DNA of 12,779 bases from Bacteroidota bacterium (GTDB taxonomy: Bacteria; Bacteroidota; Bacteroidia; Bacteroidales; VadinHA17). A program made the position numbers and the translations under genes. Numbering within the stretch: the first letter of the stretch is position 1; each line of letters begins with the position of its first letter. This document shows positions 7,824-12,779 of this stretch, piece after piece. The DNA lies in NCBI GenBank assembly GCA_023430725.1, contig JAEYZD010000146.1, forward strand, positions 1 through 12,779, given 5' to 3'. The notes under the pieces are model-generated. The model worked only from the letters and a program-made list of their open reading frames with translations, was not told the origin of the DNA and ran no database searches.

Positions 7824-7871
7824 GCCGGGCATTATTATGAAATAATGTCATGGTATGACTGAATGGCCGGC
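7824..7871. repeat. Nested inverted repeats between dnaK and panB
   Basis: Three symmetrical elements lie together in the divergent spacer. An outer pair is 7824-7833 with 7862-7871 (9 of 10 positions pair). Inside are CATTATT/AATAATG (7830-7836 and 7841-7847, loop ATGA) and GTCAT/ATGAC (7847-7851 and 7855-7859, 3-bp centre). They may be operators for one or both genes, or a degraded palindromic element. The symmetry is seen directly; function is not known. Confidence 0.4.
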
Positions 7872-7953
7872 TGTAATCAATTTTGGGATTATGACAAAAC
7901 GGCAGGTATGGCCAAAAGAATTTGCCATGATGGTAATCCACATTCTTATTTCG

Positions 7954-7961
7954 TAGCTTTG
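7954..7961 (+). promoter_or_regulatory. Candidate -7 box for panB
   Basis: TAGCTTTG matches TAnnTTTG exactly and ends 23 bp before the panB ATG, giving a plausible short leader. A TTTG occurs at 7921-7924, but its 29-bp spacing is longer than the usual 19-21, so the -33 element is uncertain. Confidence 0.5.
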
Positions 7962-7984
7962 CGGAGACAATAAAACGCACGAAG

Positions 7985-8800
7985 ATGTCAGTACAGAAGA
8001 CGGTTAAGCTGGTCACCACACATGTGCTTTACGAGATGAAGCTCAAAGGTGAGAAGATTTCGATGCTTACGGGATATGATTATTCAATGGCCAGGATACT
8101 GGATGAGGCCGGGGTTGATATTATACTTGTGGGGGATTCGGCATCGAACGTGATGGCCGGGTTTGACACCACTCTGCCGATTACGCTTGACAACATGATC
8201 TACCATGCCGCTTCGGTTGTAAGGGGTGTTAAGAGGGCGCTTGTTGTTGTAGATATGCCTTTTGGCACCTATCAGGGCAACTCAACCGAGGCTCTTGCAT
8301 CAGCAATCAGGATAATGAAGGAGACCGGCGCCAGTGCCGTGAAGATGGAAGGGGGCAGGGAGATTGTCGAATCCATTGAGCGTATCCTGTCAGCCGGTAT
8401 ACCCGTCATGGGTCACCTGGGGCTGACGCCGCAGTCAATTCATAAGTTCGGTACTTATGTTGTGCGTGCCCGCGATGAGGATGAAGCAAGAAAACTCAAG
8501 GAGGATGCAAAAATTATTGAGAAGGCAGGGGTCTTCGCCATCGTTCTTGAAAAGATACCTGCTGCTCTGGCAGGGGAGGTGGCTGAGTCAGTGAAGGTGC
8601 CGGTGATCGGTATCGGAGCCGGGCCGCAGGTTGACGGACAGGTGCTTGTGCTGCATGACATGCTTGGGATAAACCAGGAGTTCTCACCCCGCTTTCTGAG
8701 GAGATACCATAACCTGTACGATGAGATCAAAGGTGCGGTGCAACATTATATATCTGACGTCAGGTCAGGGGATTTTCCGAATGATAAGGAGCAGTATTAG
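7985..8800 (+). CDS. panB: 3-methyl-2-oxobutanoate hydroxymethyltransferase (ketopantoate synthesis)
   Basis: First committed enzyme of pantothenate and coenzyme A synthesis: transfers a hydroxymethyl group from 5,10-methylene-THF to 2-oxoisovalerate. It is a 271-residue TIM-barrel protein (family about 260-280). Seen motifs: MLTGYDYSMARILDEAGVDIILVGDS (27-52), with metal ligand Asp51; VVVDMPFGTY (87-96), with metal ligand Asp90; AVKMEGG (118-124), with Lys120 and Glu122; PVMGHLGLTPQS (140-151); VLEKIP (187-192), with catalytic Glu189; and IGIGAGPQVDGQVLVLHDMLG (208-228). The start at 7985 begins MSVQKTVKLVTTHVLYEMK, as in other Bacteroidota PanB proteins. No other pan gene is adjacent. The gene ends directly before a heptamer repeat tract. 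Confidence 0.97.
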   Translation: MSVQKTVKLVTTHVLYEMKLKGEKISMLTGYDYSMARILDEAGVDIILVGDSASNVMAGFDTTLPITLDNMIYHAASVVRGVKRALVVVDMPFGTYQGNSTEALASAIRIMKETGASAVKMEGGREIVESIERILSAGIPVMGHLGLTPQSIHKFGTYVVRARDEDEARKLKEDAKIIEKAGVFAIVLEKIPAALAGEVAESVKVPVIGIGAGPQVDGQVLVLHDMLGINQEFSPRFLRRYHNLYDEIKGAVQHYISDVRSGDFPNDKEQY

Positions 8801-8802
8801 GG

Positions 8803-8865
8803 GATTTGCGATTTGCGATTTGCGATTTGCGAATTGCGAAAGGGGAATTGGGAATTGCGATTTGC
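8803..8865. repeat. Heptamer tandem repeat (GATTTGC/GAATTGC)
   Basis: Nine 7-bp units in phase, starting 2 bp after the panB stop. Units 1-4 are perfect GATTTGC (8803-8830), unit 5 is GAATTGC, unit 6 (8838-8844) is degenerate, units 7 and 8 are GAATTGG and GAATTGC, and unit 9 is GATTTGC. An A-rich stretch follows up to the next gene. Heptameric tracts with this base pattern are familiar from intergenic regions of Bacteroidota and are probably slippage-prone microsatellites. An open frame crosses it on the minus strand but is judged spurious. Confidence 0.8.
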
Positions 8866-8915
8866 GGGTCCTGAGGATTGAAAAATAGAAAAAATCAAAA
8901 AAGAAGAAGTAAGTG

Positions 8916-9602
8916 ATGCAAAACGGGAACCCGGAAATACTGTACGAGGACAATCATATTATTATTGTGAACAAGCGTTCATCAGACCTGGTGCAGGGTG
9001 ACGGCACAGGTGATGAGTCACTTGACAATATTGTCAGAGGATATATCAAGGAGAAGTACAAAAAACCGGGTGATGTATTCCTTGGCGTTGTTCACCGGCT
9101 TGACAGGCCCGTCAGCGGTTGCGTTGTTTATGCCCGCACCTCGAAGGCACTGTCACGACTGAGCGAGCTCTTCCGTACCCGTGACGTAAAAAAGACATAC
9201 TGGGCAATAGTCACCGACCGTCCTCCCGCCGAGGAGGGTGTGTTAAGCAACTGGCTTAAGAAGAACGAGCAGCAAAACAAGTCATACGTCTATGACAAGG
9301 AGGTTAAGGGATCGAAGCTTGCAGAGCTCTCCTATCTTGTACTGGCACGTTCGGAGAAGTATTACCTCCTGGAGGTTGACCTCCGGACCGGAAGGCATCA
9401 CCAGATCAGGGCACAGCTGGCCGCTGCAAAATGTCCGATCAAGGGCGACCTCAAATACGGCGCTCCCAGGTCCAATGAGGGAGGTGGCATCTCGCTCCAT
9501 TCACGCAAGGTCACCTTCATGCACCCGGTTAAGAACGAAGAGATTTCAGTTGTGGCACCGCTGCCTGAAGACAGGATATGGAAGCTCTTTTCAAACGTGT
9601 GA
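8916..9602 (+). CDS. RluA-family RNA pseudouridine synthase
   Basis: Isomerises specific uridines to pseudouridine in rRNA or tRNA. The 228-residue protein has the catalytic motif VVHRLDRPVSG (catalytic Asp63 when counting from the ATG at 8916), the early strand LYEDNHIIIVNKRS, the KTYWAIV strand, and RTGRHHQIRAQLAAAKCPIKGDLKYG near 156-181, which is the family's C-terminal signature. It lacks an N-terminal S4 domain, so it is the short RluA/TruC-like type rather than RluD-like. The target base cannot be read from sequence. An in-frame GTG at 8913 would add one residue; the ATG directly after it is preferred, with a purine-rich AAGAAGAAG stretch upstream. Its promoter is unclear, and it could be read through from panB across the repeat tract. 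Confidence 0.92.
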   Translation: MQNGNPEILYEDNHIIIVNKRSSDLVQGDGTGDESLDNIVRGYIKEKYKKPGDVFLGVVHRLDRPVSGCVVYARTSKALSRLSELFRTRDVKKTYWAIVTDRPPAEEGVLSNWLKKNEQQNKSYVYDKEVKGSKLAELSYLVLARSEKYYLLEVDLRTGRHHQIRAQLAAAKCPIKGDLKYGAPRSNEGGGISLHSRKVTFMHPVKNEEISVVAPLPEDRIWKLFSNV

Positions 9603-9610
9603 ACACTTGC

Positions 9611-9649
9611 AAAAAAAAGAGAAGAGGCACCTCTGCCGCGCCTCCTCTC
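9611..9649 (-). terminator. Intrinsic terminator of the small secreted protein gene
   Basis: On the minus strand a stem of 4 + 5 bp with one mismatch (9640-9649 with 9619-9628, GC-rich) is followed by eight consecutive T (9618-9611). It lies about 80 bp after the stop of the gene at 9728-10192. The orientation of the T-run shows it serves the minus strand, although the stem may also limit read-through of the convergent pseudouridine synthase. Confidence 0.75.
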
Positions 9650-9694
9650 AACCTAACCCAAAACTAACCTAAACCAACCACCTTCCGGTGTAAA

Positions 9695-9710
9695 GCTCCC
9701 GGGCGGGAGC
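9695..9710. repeat. GC-rich hairpin in the 3' untranslated region
   Basis: GCTCCC (9695-9700) and GGGAGC (9705-9710) form a perfect 6-bp stem with loop GGGC. It lies 18 bp past the stop of the small secreted protein gene, and on the minus strand it is followed by TTTACACC. It could be a weak first terminator or a stabilising 3' structure. Confidence 0.4.
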
Positions 9711-9727
9711 GTGAGAAACTATTACTT

Positions 9728-10192
9728 TTATTTCTTCATAAGTATCTTTTTAACCTCGCTGAGGATCTGGTCTGCCTCTTTTGTTTTCTCCTTCGGAGCT
9801 CTTATATGCACAACAACTCCGTCGATTGAAATGTTGTAGCTCACACCCTCTTTTTCTTCCTGCATCCTGTTCATCGGCCTCCCGGGAAAGACGCCCGGCG
9901 CTGCCATCCGGCCATGAAAATCGCCAGGGGTGCCGGCCCAGACCATCCTGCTCCCCTCGCCGGGTTTGCGGATGATTCTTTTTCCTTCCCTGGTGTCAAT
10001 GATCAGATCGCCACCCTCAAACACAATGGTATCACTTTCGATAATCGTAGTATCCTTTTCAATTCCACCCTCCTGCACAGTGACCATTACCATTTTTTTC
10101 TCGACCTTTTTGGTCTCCTGTGCGGAGACTGTCACCGTGGCAAAGAAGACTGCGGCCAGAACTGCTGAAAGTGAGATGAGTGATTTTTTCAT
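9728..10192 (-). CDS. Small secreted protein of unknown function, divergent from two-component operon
   Basis: Not recognised as a named family. The 154-residue product starts with a clear signal peptide (MKKSLISLSAVLAAVFFATVTVSAQ, cleavage near 24). The mature part is charged: an early strand region KKMVMVTVQEGG, then repeated T/I/D-rich strands (DTTIIESDTIVFEGGDLIIDTREG, about 47-70). A Pro/Gly/Met-rich segment follows (about 75-110), and then a C-terminal strand-helix unit with YNISIDGVVVHIRAPKEKTKEADQIL (about 118-144). There are no cysteines, lipobox or sorting domain, so a soluble periplasmic protein is likely. A TAATTTTG-like box (TATTTTTG, 10221-10228) lies upstream and an intrinsic terminator downstream, so it is a single-gene unit. 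It shares its regulatory region with the histidine kinase, and the most reasonable inference is that it is a target or accessory factor of that system. Confidence 0.8.
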   Translation of the reverse strand: MKKSLISLSAVLAAVFFATVTVSAQETKKVEKKMVMVTVQEGGIEKDTTIIESDTIVFEGGDLIIDTREGKRIIRKPGEGSRMVWAGTPGDFHGRMAAPGVFPGRPMNRMQEEKEGVSYNISIDGVVVHIRAPKEKTKEADQILSEVKKILMKK

Positions 10193-10220
10193 ATTTTACT
10201 TTTAATGCCTGTTGGCAATA

Positions 10221-10228
10221 CAAAAATA
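10221..10228 (-). promoter_or_regulatory. Candidate -7 box for the small secreted protein gene
   Basis: On the minus strand this reads TATTTTTG, an exact TAnnTTTG match, 28 bp upstream of the start codon at 10192. The expected -33 position has no TTTG and instead falls at the edge of the GTTAA repeat array, which fits an activator-dependent promoter. Confidence 0.5.
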
Positions 10229-10249
10229 ATCCATTAAGTCCGGGCAGGG

Positions 10250-10287
10250 GTTAAAGTGAGGTTAAATCTGGTTAACAAAAAGTTAAA
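10250..10287. promoter_or_regulatory. Four phased GTTAA direct repeats, candidate OmpR-type regulator binding array
   Basis: GTTAA occurs at 10250, 10261, 10271 and 10282, giving start-to-start distances of 11, 10 and 11 bp, about one helical turn each. Three of the four are followed by A and the third by C; three are preceded by an extra G. OmpR/PhoB-family regulators bind as head-to-tail dimers to direct repeats at this spacing. The array lies between the two divergent -7 boxes, ending 26 bp before the kinase box and beginning 21 bp from the secreted protein box. The repeats are seen directly; binding by the downstream response regulator is inferred. Confidence 0.6.
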
Positions 10288-10313
10288 ACGGTTTTCGACA
10301 TAGTTTATATGTA

Positions 10314-10321
10314 TATTTTTG
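10314..10321 (+). promoter_or_regulatory. Candidate -7 box for the histidine kinase operon
   Basis: TATTTTTG matches TAnnTTTG exactly but ends only 4 bp before the ATG at 10326. Transcription would then start at or beside the start codon, implying a leaderless message. The -33 position has TTTT/TTTC (10292-10296) at 17-18 bp rather than TTTG. Confidence 0.45.
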
Positions 10322-10325
10322 CGCC

Positions 10326-11876
10326 ATGAACAGGCGGAAGTTCAAGGGACTTATTGTTTTGATGGTAGTTTCCATCCTGGCTATTGTCTGGGTTCAGATA
10401 ACCTGGATCAGTAATTCAGTGAAATCGCAGAATGAGCAGTTCGATTTCTTTGTCATAAACAGCCTGCGAAACACGGCTCATTCAATGGAGACCAACCGGA
10501 GGATGAACTTCCTCAACGAAATGTTCATCAGGGGTTATTCAGCCCTGCCACAGGCCATTCAGAGGTCGGCGCAACCCGGAATTGAGACGGAAAGCTTCAG
10601 TATTCAGAGCAGCGTCACCTCGGATACCGATTCCGTAGAGATAATAGTTTCAACCAACGACAATCCGCCTGTCAGGATGAAGGTGACAAGGGAGGAAGCC
10701 CGCAACAGGATGGGCAACAGCATTGTAGTTGGATCAGATGAGTACATGCGCTGGATACAGCAGCAGGCTTCCGAGTTCCAGACGATGAGCAACCAGCTTG
10801 TATCCGAGATGTTCGTCTGGGAAAGGAACCGGGCGGTCAACAAGGAGGAACTGCTGCATACCCTGCAGGGAGAACTTACAGCCTCAGGGATCGACACCCC
10901 ATTCGAGTTTGCACTCATCCGTGGTGACTCAATTATTGACGGGGTCTACTCCAGGGCAAGAAAGAAGGAGTTCATTGACAGTCCATACAAGGTTAATCTC
11001 TTTTCCCAGGGCCTGCTCTGGAAGGGAGAGACACTTTCGGTTGTCTTCCCCCGGAAAGCCAATTACGTGCTTGGAACTATGGGGCTCATGCTGGGCGGAT
11101 TCGGGCTGTTCCTGCTGATAATCCTCGCCACCTTCGCCCTGAGCCTCTGGTTTATCATCAGGCAGAAGAAGACGTCAGAGATGCAGGCCGACTTCATAAA
11201 CAACATGACCCACGAGTTTAAGACCCCTATTGCCACCATCTCGCTGGCTGCCGACACCATTGCAAACAACCGGGTGATAACCGACGAGGAGAAGGTGCGC
11301 CACTTCATCGGGATGATAAAAAAGGAGAATCTGCGCATGAACAGGCAGGTAGAGAGCATATTGCAGATAGCCACCCTCGACAAGCACGAGATGGATTTTT
11401 CCTTTGAGGAGACCGATTTGCACGAGGTTATCAGCCAGGCTATTGACACGATAGGAATACAGGTAACGGACAGGGGCGGAGTGATAAACCGGCAGCTGGG
11501 GGCCGAGAACAGTGTTATCACCGGTGACGGTGAGCACCTGCGCAACCTGGTACATAACCTCCTTGACAATGCTAACAAGTATTCCGAGGGAGCGCCTCAG
11601 ATTACAGTCACTACGCGAAGCAACGGCAGCGGACTCTTTCTCGAGGTGGCTGACAAGGGGATCGGGATGAGCAAGACTGTGCAGAACCGGGTCTTTGAAC
11701 GTTTTTACAGGGAGACGACCGGCAATATCCATAATGTAAAGGGATTCGGGCTTGGTTTGAACTATGTGAAGGCAATCACCGATGCCCACGGCGGCACGGT
11801 TACTGTTGAGAGCGAGCCTGGCAAGGGAAGCGTTTTTACAGTATTTTTACCATACAAGAGCGAAACAAGGTCATGA
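10326..11876 (+). CDS. Membrane sensor histidine kinase (RprX-like)
   Basis: A 516-residue sensor kinase of the inner membrane. Transmembrane segment 1 is at about 8-29, a periplasmic sensor region of about 220 residues with no recognised domain runs to about 248, and segment 2 is at about 249-278. No HAMP domain is obvious between segment 2 and the catalytic core. The dimerisation domain has the H-box FINNMTHEFKTPIATISLAAD (phospho-acceptor His296). The ATPase domain shows the N-box HNLLDNANKYS (410-420), the G1 box DKGIGM (443-448), the F-box FERFYR (457-462) and the G2 box GFGLGL (473-478). Layout and sequence style resemble Bacteroides RprX, but paralogues of this group are numerous, so no symbol is assigned. 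Its stop overlaps the regulator start by ATGA, so the two are coupled. A phased GTTAA array upstream suggests autoregulation. The signal sensed is unknown. Confidence 0.95.
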   Translation: MNRRKFKGLIVLMVVSILAIVWVQITWISNSVKSQNEQFDFFVINSLRNTAHSMETNRRMNFLNEMFIRGYSALPQAIQRSAQPGIETESFSIQSSVTSDTDSVEIIVSTNDNPPVRMKVTREEARNRMGNSIVVGSDEYMRWIQQQASEFQTMSNQLVSEMFVWERNRAVNKEELLHTLQGELTASGIDTPFEFALIRGDSIIDGVYSRARKKEFIDSPYKVNLFSQGLLWKGETLSVVFPRKANYVLGTMGLMLGGFGLFLLIILATFALSLWFIIRQKKTSEMQADFINNMTHEFKTPIATISLAADTIANNRVITDEEKVRHFIGMIKKENLRMNRQVESILQIATLDKHEMDFSFEETDLHEVISQAIDTIGIQVTDRGGVINRQLGAENSVITGDGEHLRNLVHNLLDNANKYSEGAPQITVTTRSNGSGLFLEVADKGIGMSKTVQNRVFERFYRETTGNIHNVKGFGLGLNYVKAITDAHGGTVTVESEPGKGSVFTVFLPYKSETRS

Positions 11877-12577
11877 GCAAGAAGAGTGCAAAGATATTCC
11901 TGGTAGAGGATGACGTCAGCTTCGGGTCGGTCCTCAAATCATACCTTGAGATAAACGATTTTGATGTGGATCTTGTGGATGACGGTAAGATCGCGCTGGA
12001 GACCTTCCGTAAGGGTGTGTATGATCTTTGTATCCTGGACGTGATGCTTCCGCATGTGGACGGTTTCACAATCGCCTCGGAAATACGGGTAATGAATTCA
12101 GTGATACCGATCATCTTCCTTACGGCGAAGAAGCTGAAGGAAGATCTTCTGCGCGGTTACGGCGTGGGGGCTGATGATTATATTACCAAGCCGTTTGACA
12201 CTGACATACTGCTGTGCAAGATCAAGGCGATAATTGCCCGCAGGGACATCCAGGAGGGGACAAAGGACATTTATGAGATCGGGAAGTATATCTTCAACTC
12301 CAAGCTGCGGACCCTTATCCTTAACGACCAGGAGCGACAGTTGTCGCCGAAGGAGGGGCAGTTGCTTGAGATGCTCGCACTTTCACCCAACGCACTTGTA
12401 AGCCGTGAGGCGGCGCTGAAAAAGATATGGGGTGCAGATGATTATTTTACAGCCCGGAGTATGGATGTCTATGTGACCAAGCTCAGGAAATATCTTGCGG
12501 ATGATCCGCAGATCGTCCTGAAGAACATCCACGGCAGCGGCTTTCAGCTGGTTGTGGGGGAGAAAACCGAGGAGTAG
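11873..12577 (+). CDS. OmpR-family response regulator (RprY-like)
   Basis: A 234-residue DNA-binding response regulator, the normal OmpR/PhoB size. The receiver domain (about 6-122) has the acidic pocket EDD (12-14), phosphorylation site Asp56 (CILDVMLP), Thr84 (FLTAKKLKED) and Lys106 (DDYITKPF). The winged-helix domain (about 135-229) includes LSPKEGQLLEML, the recognition-helix region YFTARSMDVYVTKLRKYL (191-208) and the wing NIHGSGFQLVV. These features closely follow Bacteroides RprY. The start is the ATG in the ATGA overlap with the kinase stop, with AAGG 3 nt upstream. It is the cognate partner of the kinase; phosphorylation from His296 to Asp56 is inferred. It is the best candidate to bind the GTTAA array upstream of the operon. 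Nothing in it is truncated or unusual. Confidence 0.95.
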   Translation: MSKKSAKIFLVEDDVSFGSVLKSYLEINDFDVDLVDDGKIALETFRKGVYDLCILDVMLPHVDGFTIASEIRVMNSVIPIIFLTAKKLKEDLLRGYGVGADDYITKPFDTDILLCKIKAIIARRDIQEGTKDIYEIGKYIFNSKLRTLILNDQERQLSPKEGQLLEMLALSPNALVSREAALKKIWGADDYFTARSMDVYVTKLRKYLADDPQIVLKNIHGSGFQLVVGEKTEE

Positions 12578-12584
12578 GGGTGGC

Positions 12585-12653
12585 AGTCCCGGTCCTACAA
12601 TACTTGATGCTCCCGACAGCCTGAAGGCTATCGGGACTGTGTCTACGAGCATC
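12585..12653. repeat. REP-like nested palindrome downstream of the regulator gene
   Basis: The core hairpin is 12611-12621 with 12626-12636: 10 of 11 positions pair, with loop TGAA and one C-A mismatch. AGTCCCG (12585-12591) can alternatively pair with CGGGACT (12632-12638), and GATGCTC (12606-12612) with GAGCATC (12647-12653). The CCCGAnAGCC...GGCTnTCGGG core resembles extragenic palindromes common in Bacteroidota. No T-run follows, so it is listed as a repeat rather than a terminator. Confidence 0.6.
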
Positions 12654-12659
12654 GTATCG

Positions 12660-12684
12660 AATCGTCGTAGACGATAAAGAATTG
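12660..12684. repeat. Hairpin repeat, copy 1 (GTA loop)
   Basis: ATCGTC (12661-12666) and GACGAT (12670-12675) form a 6-bp stem with loop GTA, followed by AAAGAATTG. It matches a second copy at 12708-12732 in 22 of 25 positions. The arm TCGTAGAC (12665-12672) can also pair with GTCTACGA at 12641-12648. Confidence 0.6.
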
Positions 12685-12707
12685 TAGAATGAGAACCAGA
12701 AAACAAA

Positions 12708-12732
12708 AATCCTCGTAGAGGATTAAGAATTG
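12708..12732. repeat. Hairpin repeat, copy 2 (GTA loop)
   Basis: AATCCTC (12708-12714) and GAGGATT (12718-12724) form a 7-bp stem with loop GTA, followed by AAGAATTG. Relative to copy 1, one stem pair is switched from G-C to C-G on both sides, so pairing is preserved. A shorter ACCC/GGGT hairpin with a 3-nt loop lies further on at 12753-12763. No gene is supported between 12578 and the window end. Confidence 0.6.
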
Positions 12733-12779
12733 GTGTGCCGGGCATGTGATAGACCCAAAGGGTGAGGTTGATGTAAGAC

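Noticed and set aside
7751..7984. CIRCE (HrcA) operator upstream of dnaK
   Set aside because: The TTAGCACTC-N9-GAGTGCTAA pattern was looked for and is absent; only unrelated inverted repeats occur.
8801..8915. CRISPR-like array in the repeat tract after panB
   Set aside because: Units are 7 bp and contiguous without spacers, so this is a microsatellite.
8765..8953. 62-residue open frame on the minus strand over the heptamer tract
   Set aside because: Its low-complexity Lys/Ser/Gln/Ile/Ala/Asn sequence is a direct translation of the 7-bp repeat, and it overlaps panB and the pseudouridine synthase start.
10604..11789. Several antisense frames of 100-200 residues inside the histidine kinase gene
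   Set aside because: The kinase frame holds all conserved boxes; the antisense frames show no domains and mirror its codon usage.
12383..12745. 120-residue open frame on the minus strand at the right end
   Set aside because: It runs antisense through the end of the response regulator and then through the palindromic repeats; the composition is explained by those, and no start signal or domain is visible.

Overview
This is an ordinary chromosomal segment of a Bacteroidota bacterium, probably a free-living or environmental member of the Bacteroidales/Marinilabiliales type. The assignment rests on several signs. The upstream regions carry TAnnTTTG boxes, the -7 promoter element of this phylum. 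One secreted peptidase ends in a type IX secretion sorting domain. The two-component pair resembles Bacteroides RprX/RprY, and ribosome-binding sites are weak or A-rich.

Layout from left to right. A minus-strand CCA-adding enzyme gene (1-1031, 3' end outside the window) diverges from a thioredoxin gene (1183-1545, plus). After a convergent spacer with hairpins comes a minus-strand cluster, read right to left as: secreted MORN-repeat protein (4927-5703), secreted S8 peptidase (3281-4930, 4-bp ATGA overlap), xseA (1965-3221) and xseB (1765-1962). Upstream of that cluster is dnaK (5825-7750, minus) with a good intrinsic terminator. dnaK diverges from panB (7985-8800, plus). panB is followed by a heptamer tandem repeat and an RluA-family pseudouridine synthase gene (8916-9602, plus). 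A small secreted protein gene (9728-10192, minus) diverges from a histidine kinase/response regulator operon (10326-12577, plus). The last 200 bases hold no supportable gene but are full of palindromic repeats.

Most genes are housekeeping: tRNA 3'-end maturation (cca), redox (trxA), DNA repair nuclease (xseAB), chaperone (dnaK), pantothenate synthesis (panB) and RNA modification. The part that looks most like a distinct regulatory unit is 9728-12577. There the divergent promoter region between the small secreted protein and the kinase/regulator operon carries four GTTAA direct repeats at 11, 10 and 11 bp spacing. This is the arrangement expected for tandem OmpR-family regulator binding, and it sits upstream of both predicted -7 boxes. 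The inference is an autoregulated envelope-sensing system whose nearest target is the small secreted protein.

No CRISPR array, tRNA, rRNA, transposase or phage gene was found. The other second-look items are non-coding: paired hairpins with a compensatory base change near the right end, a REP-like palindrome, the heptamer array, and a 3'-end sequence shared by two unrelated transcription units.
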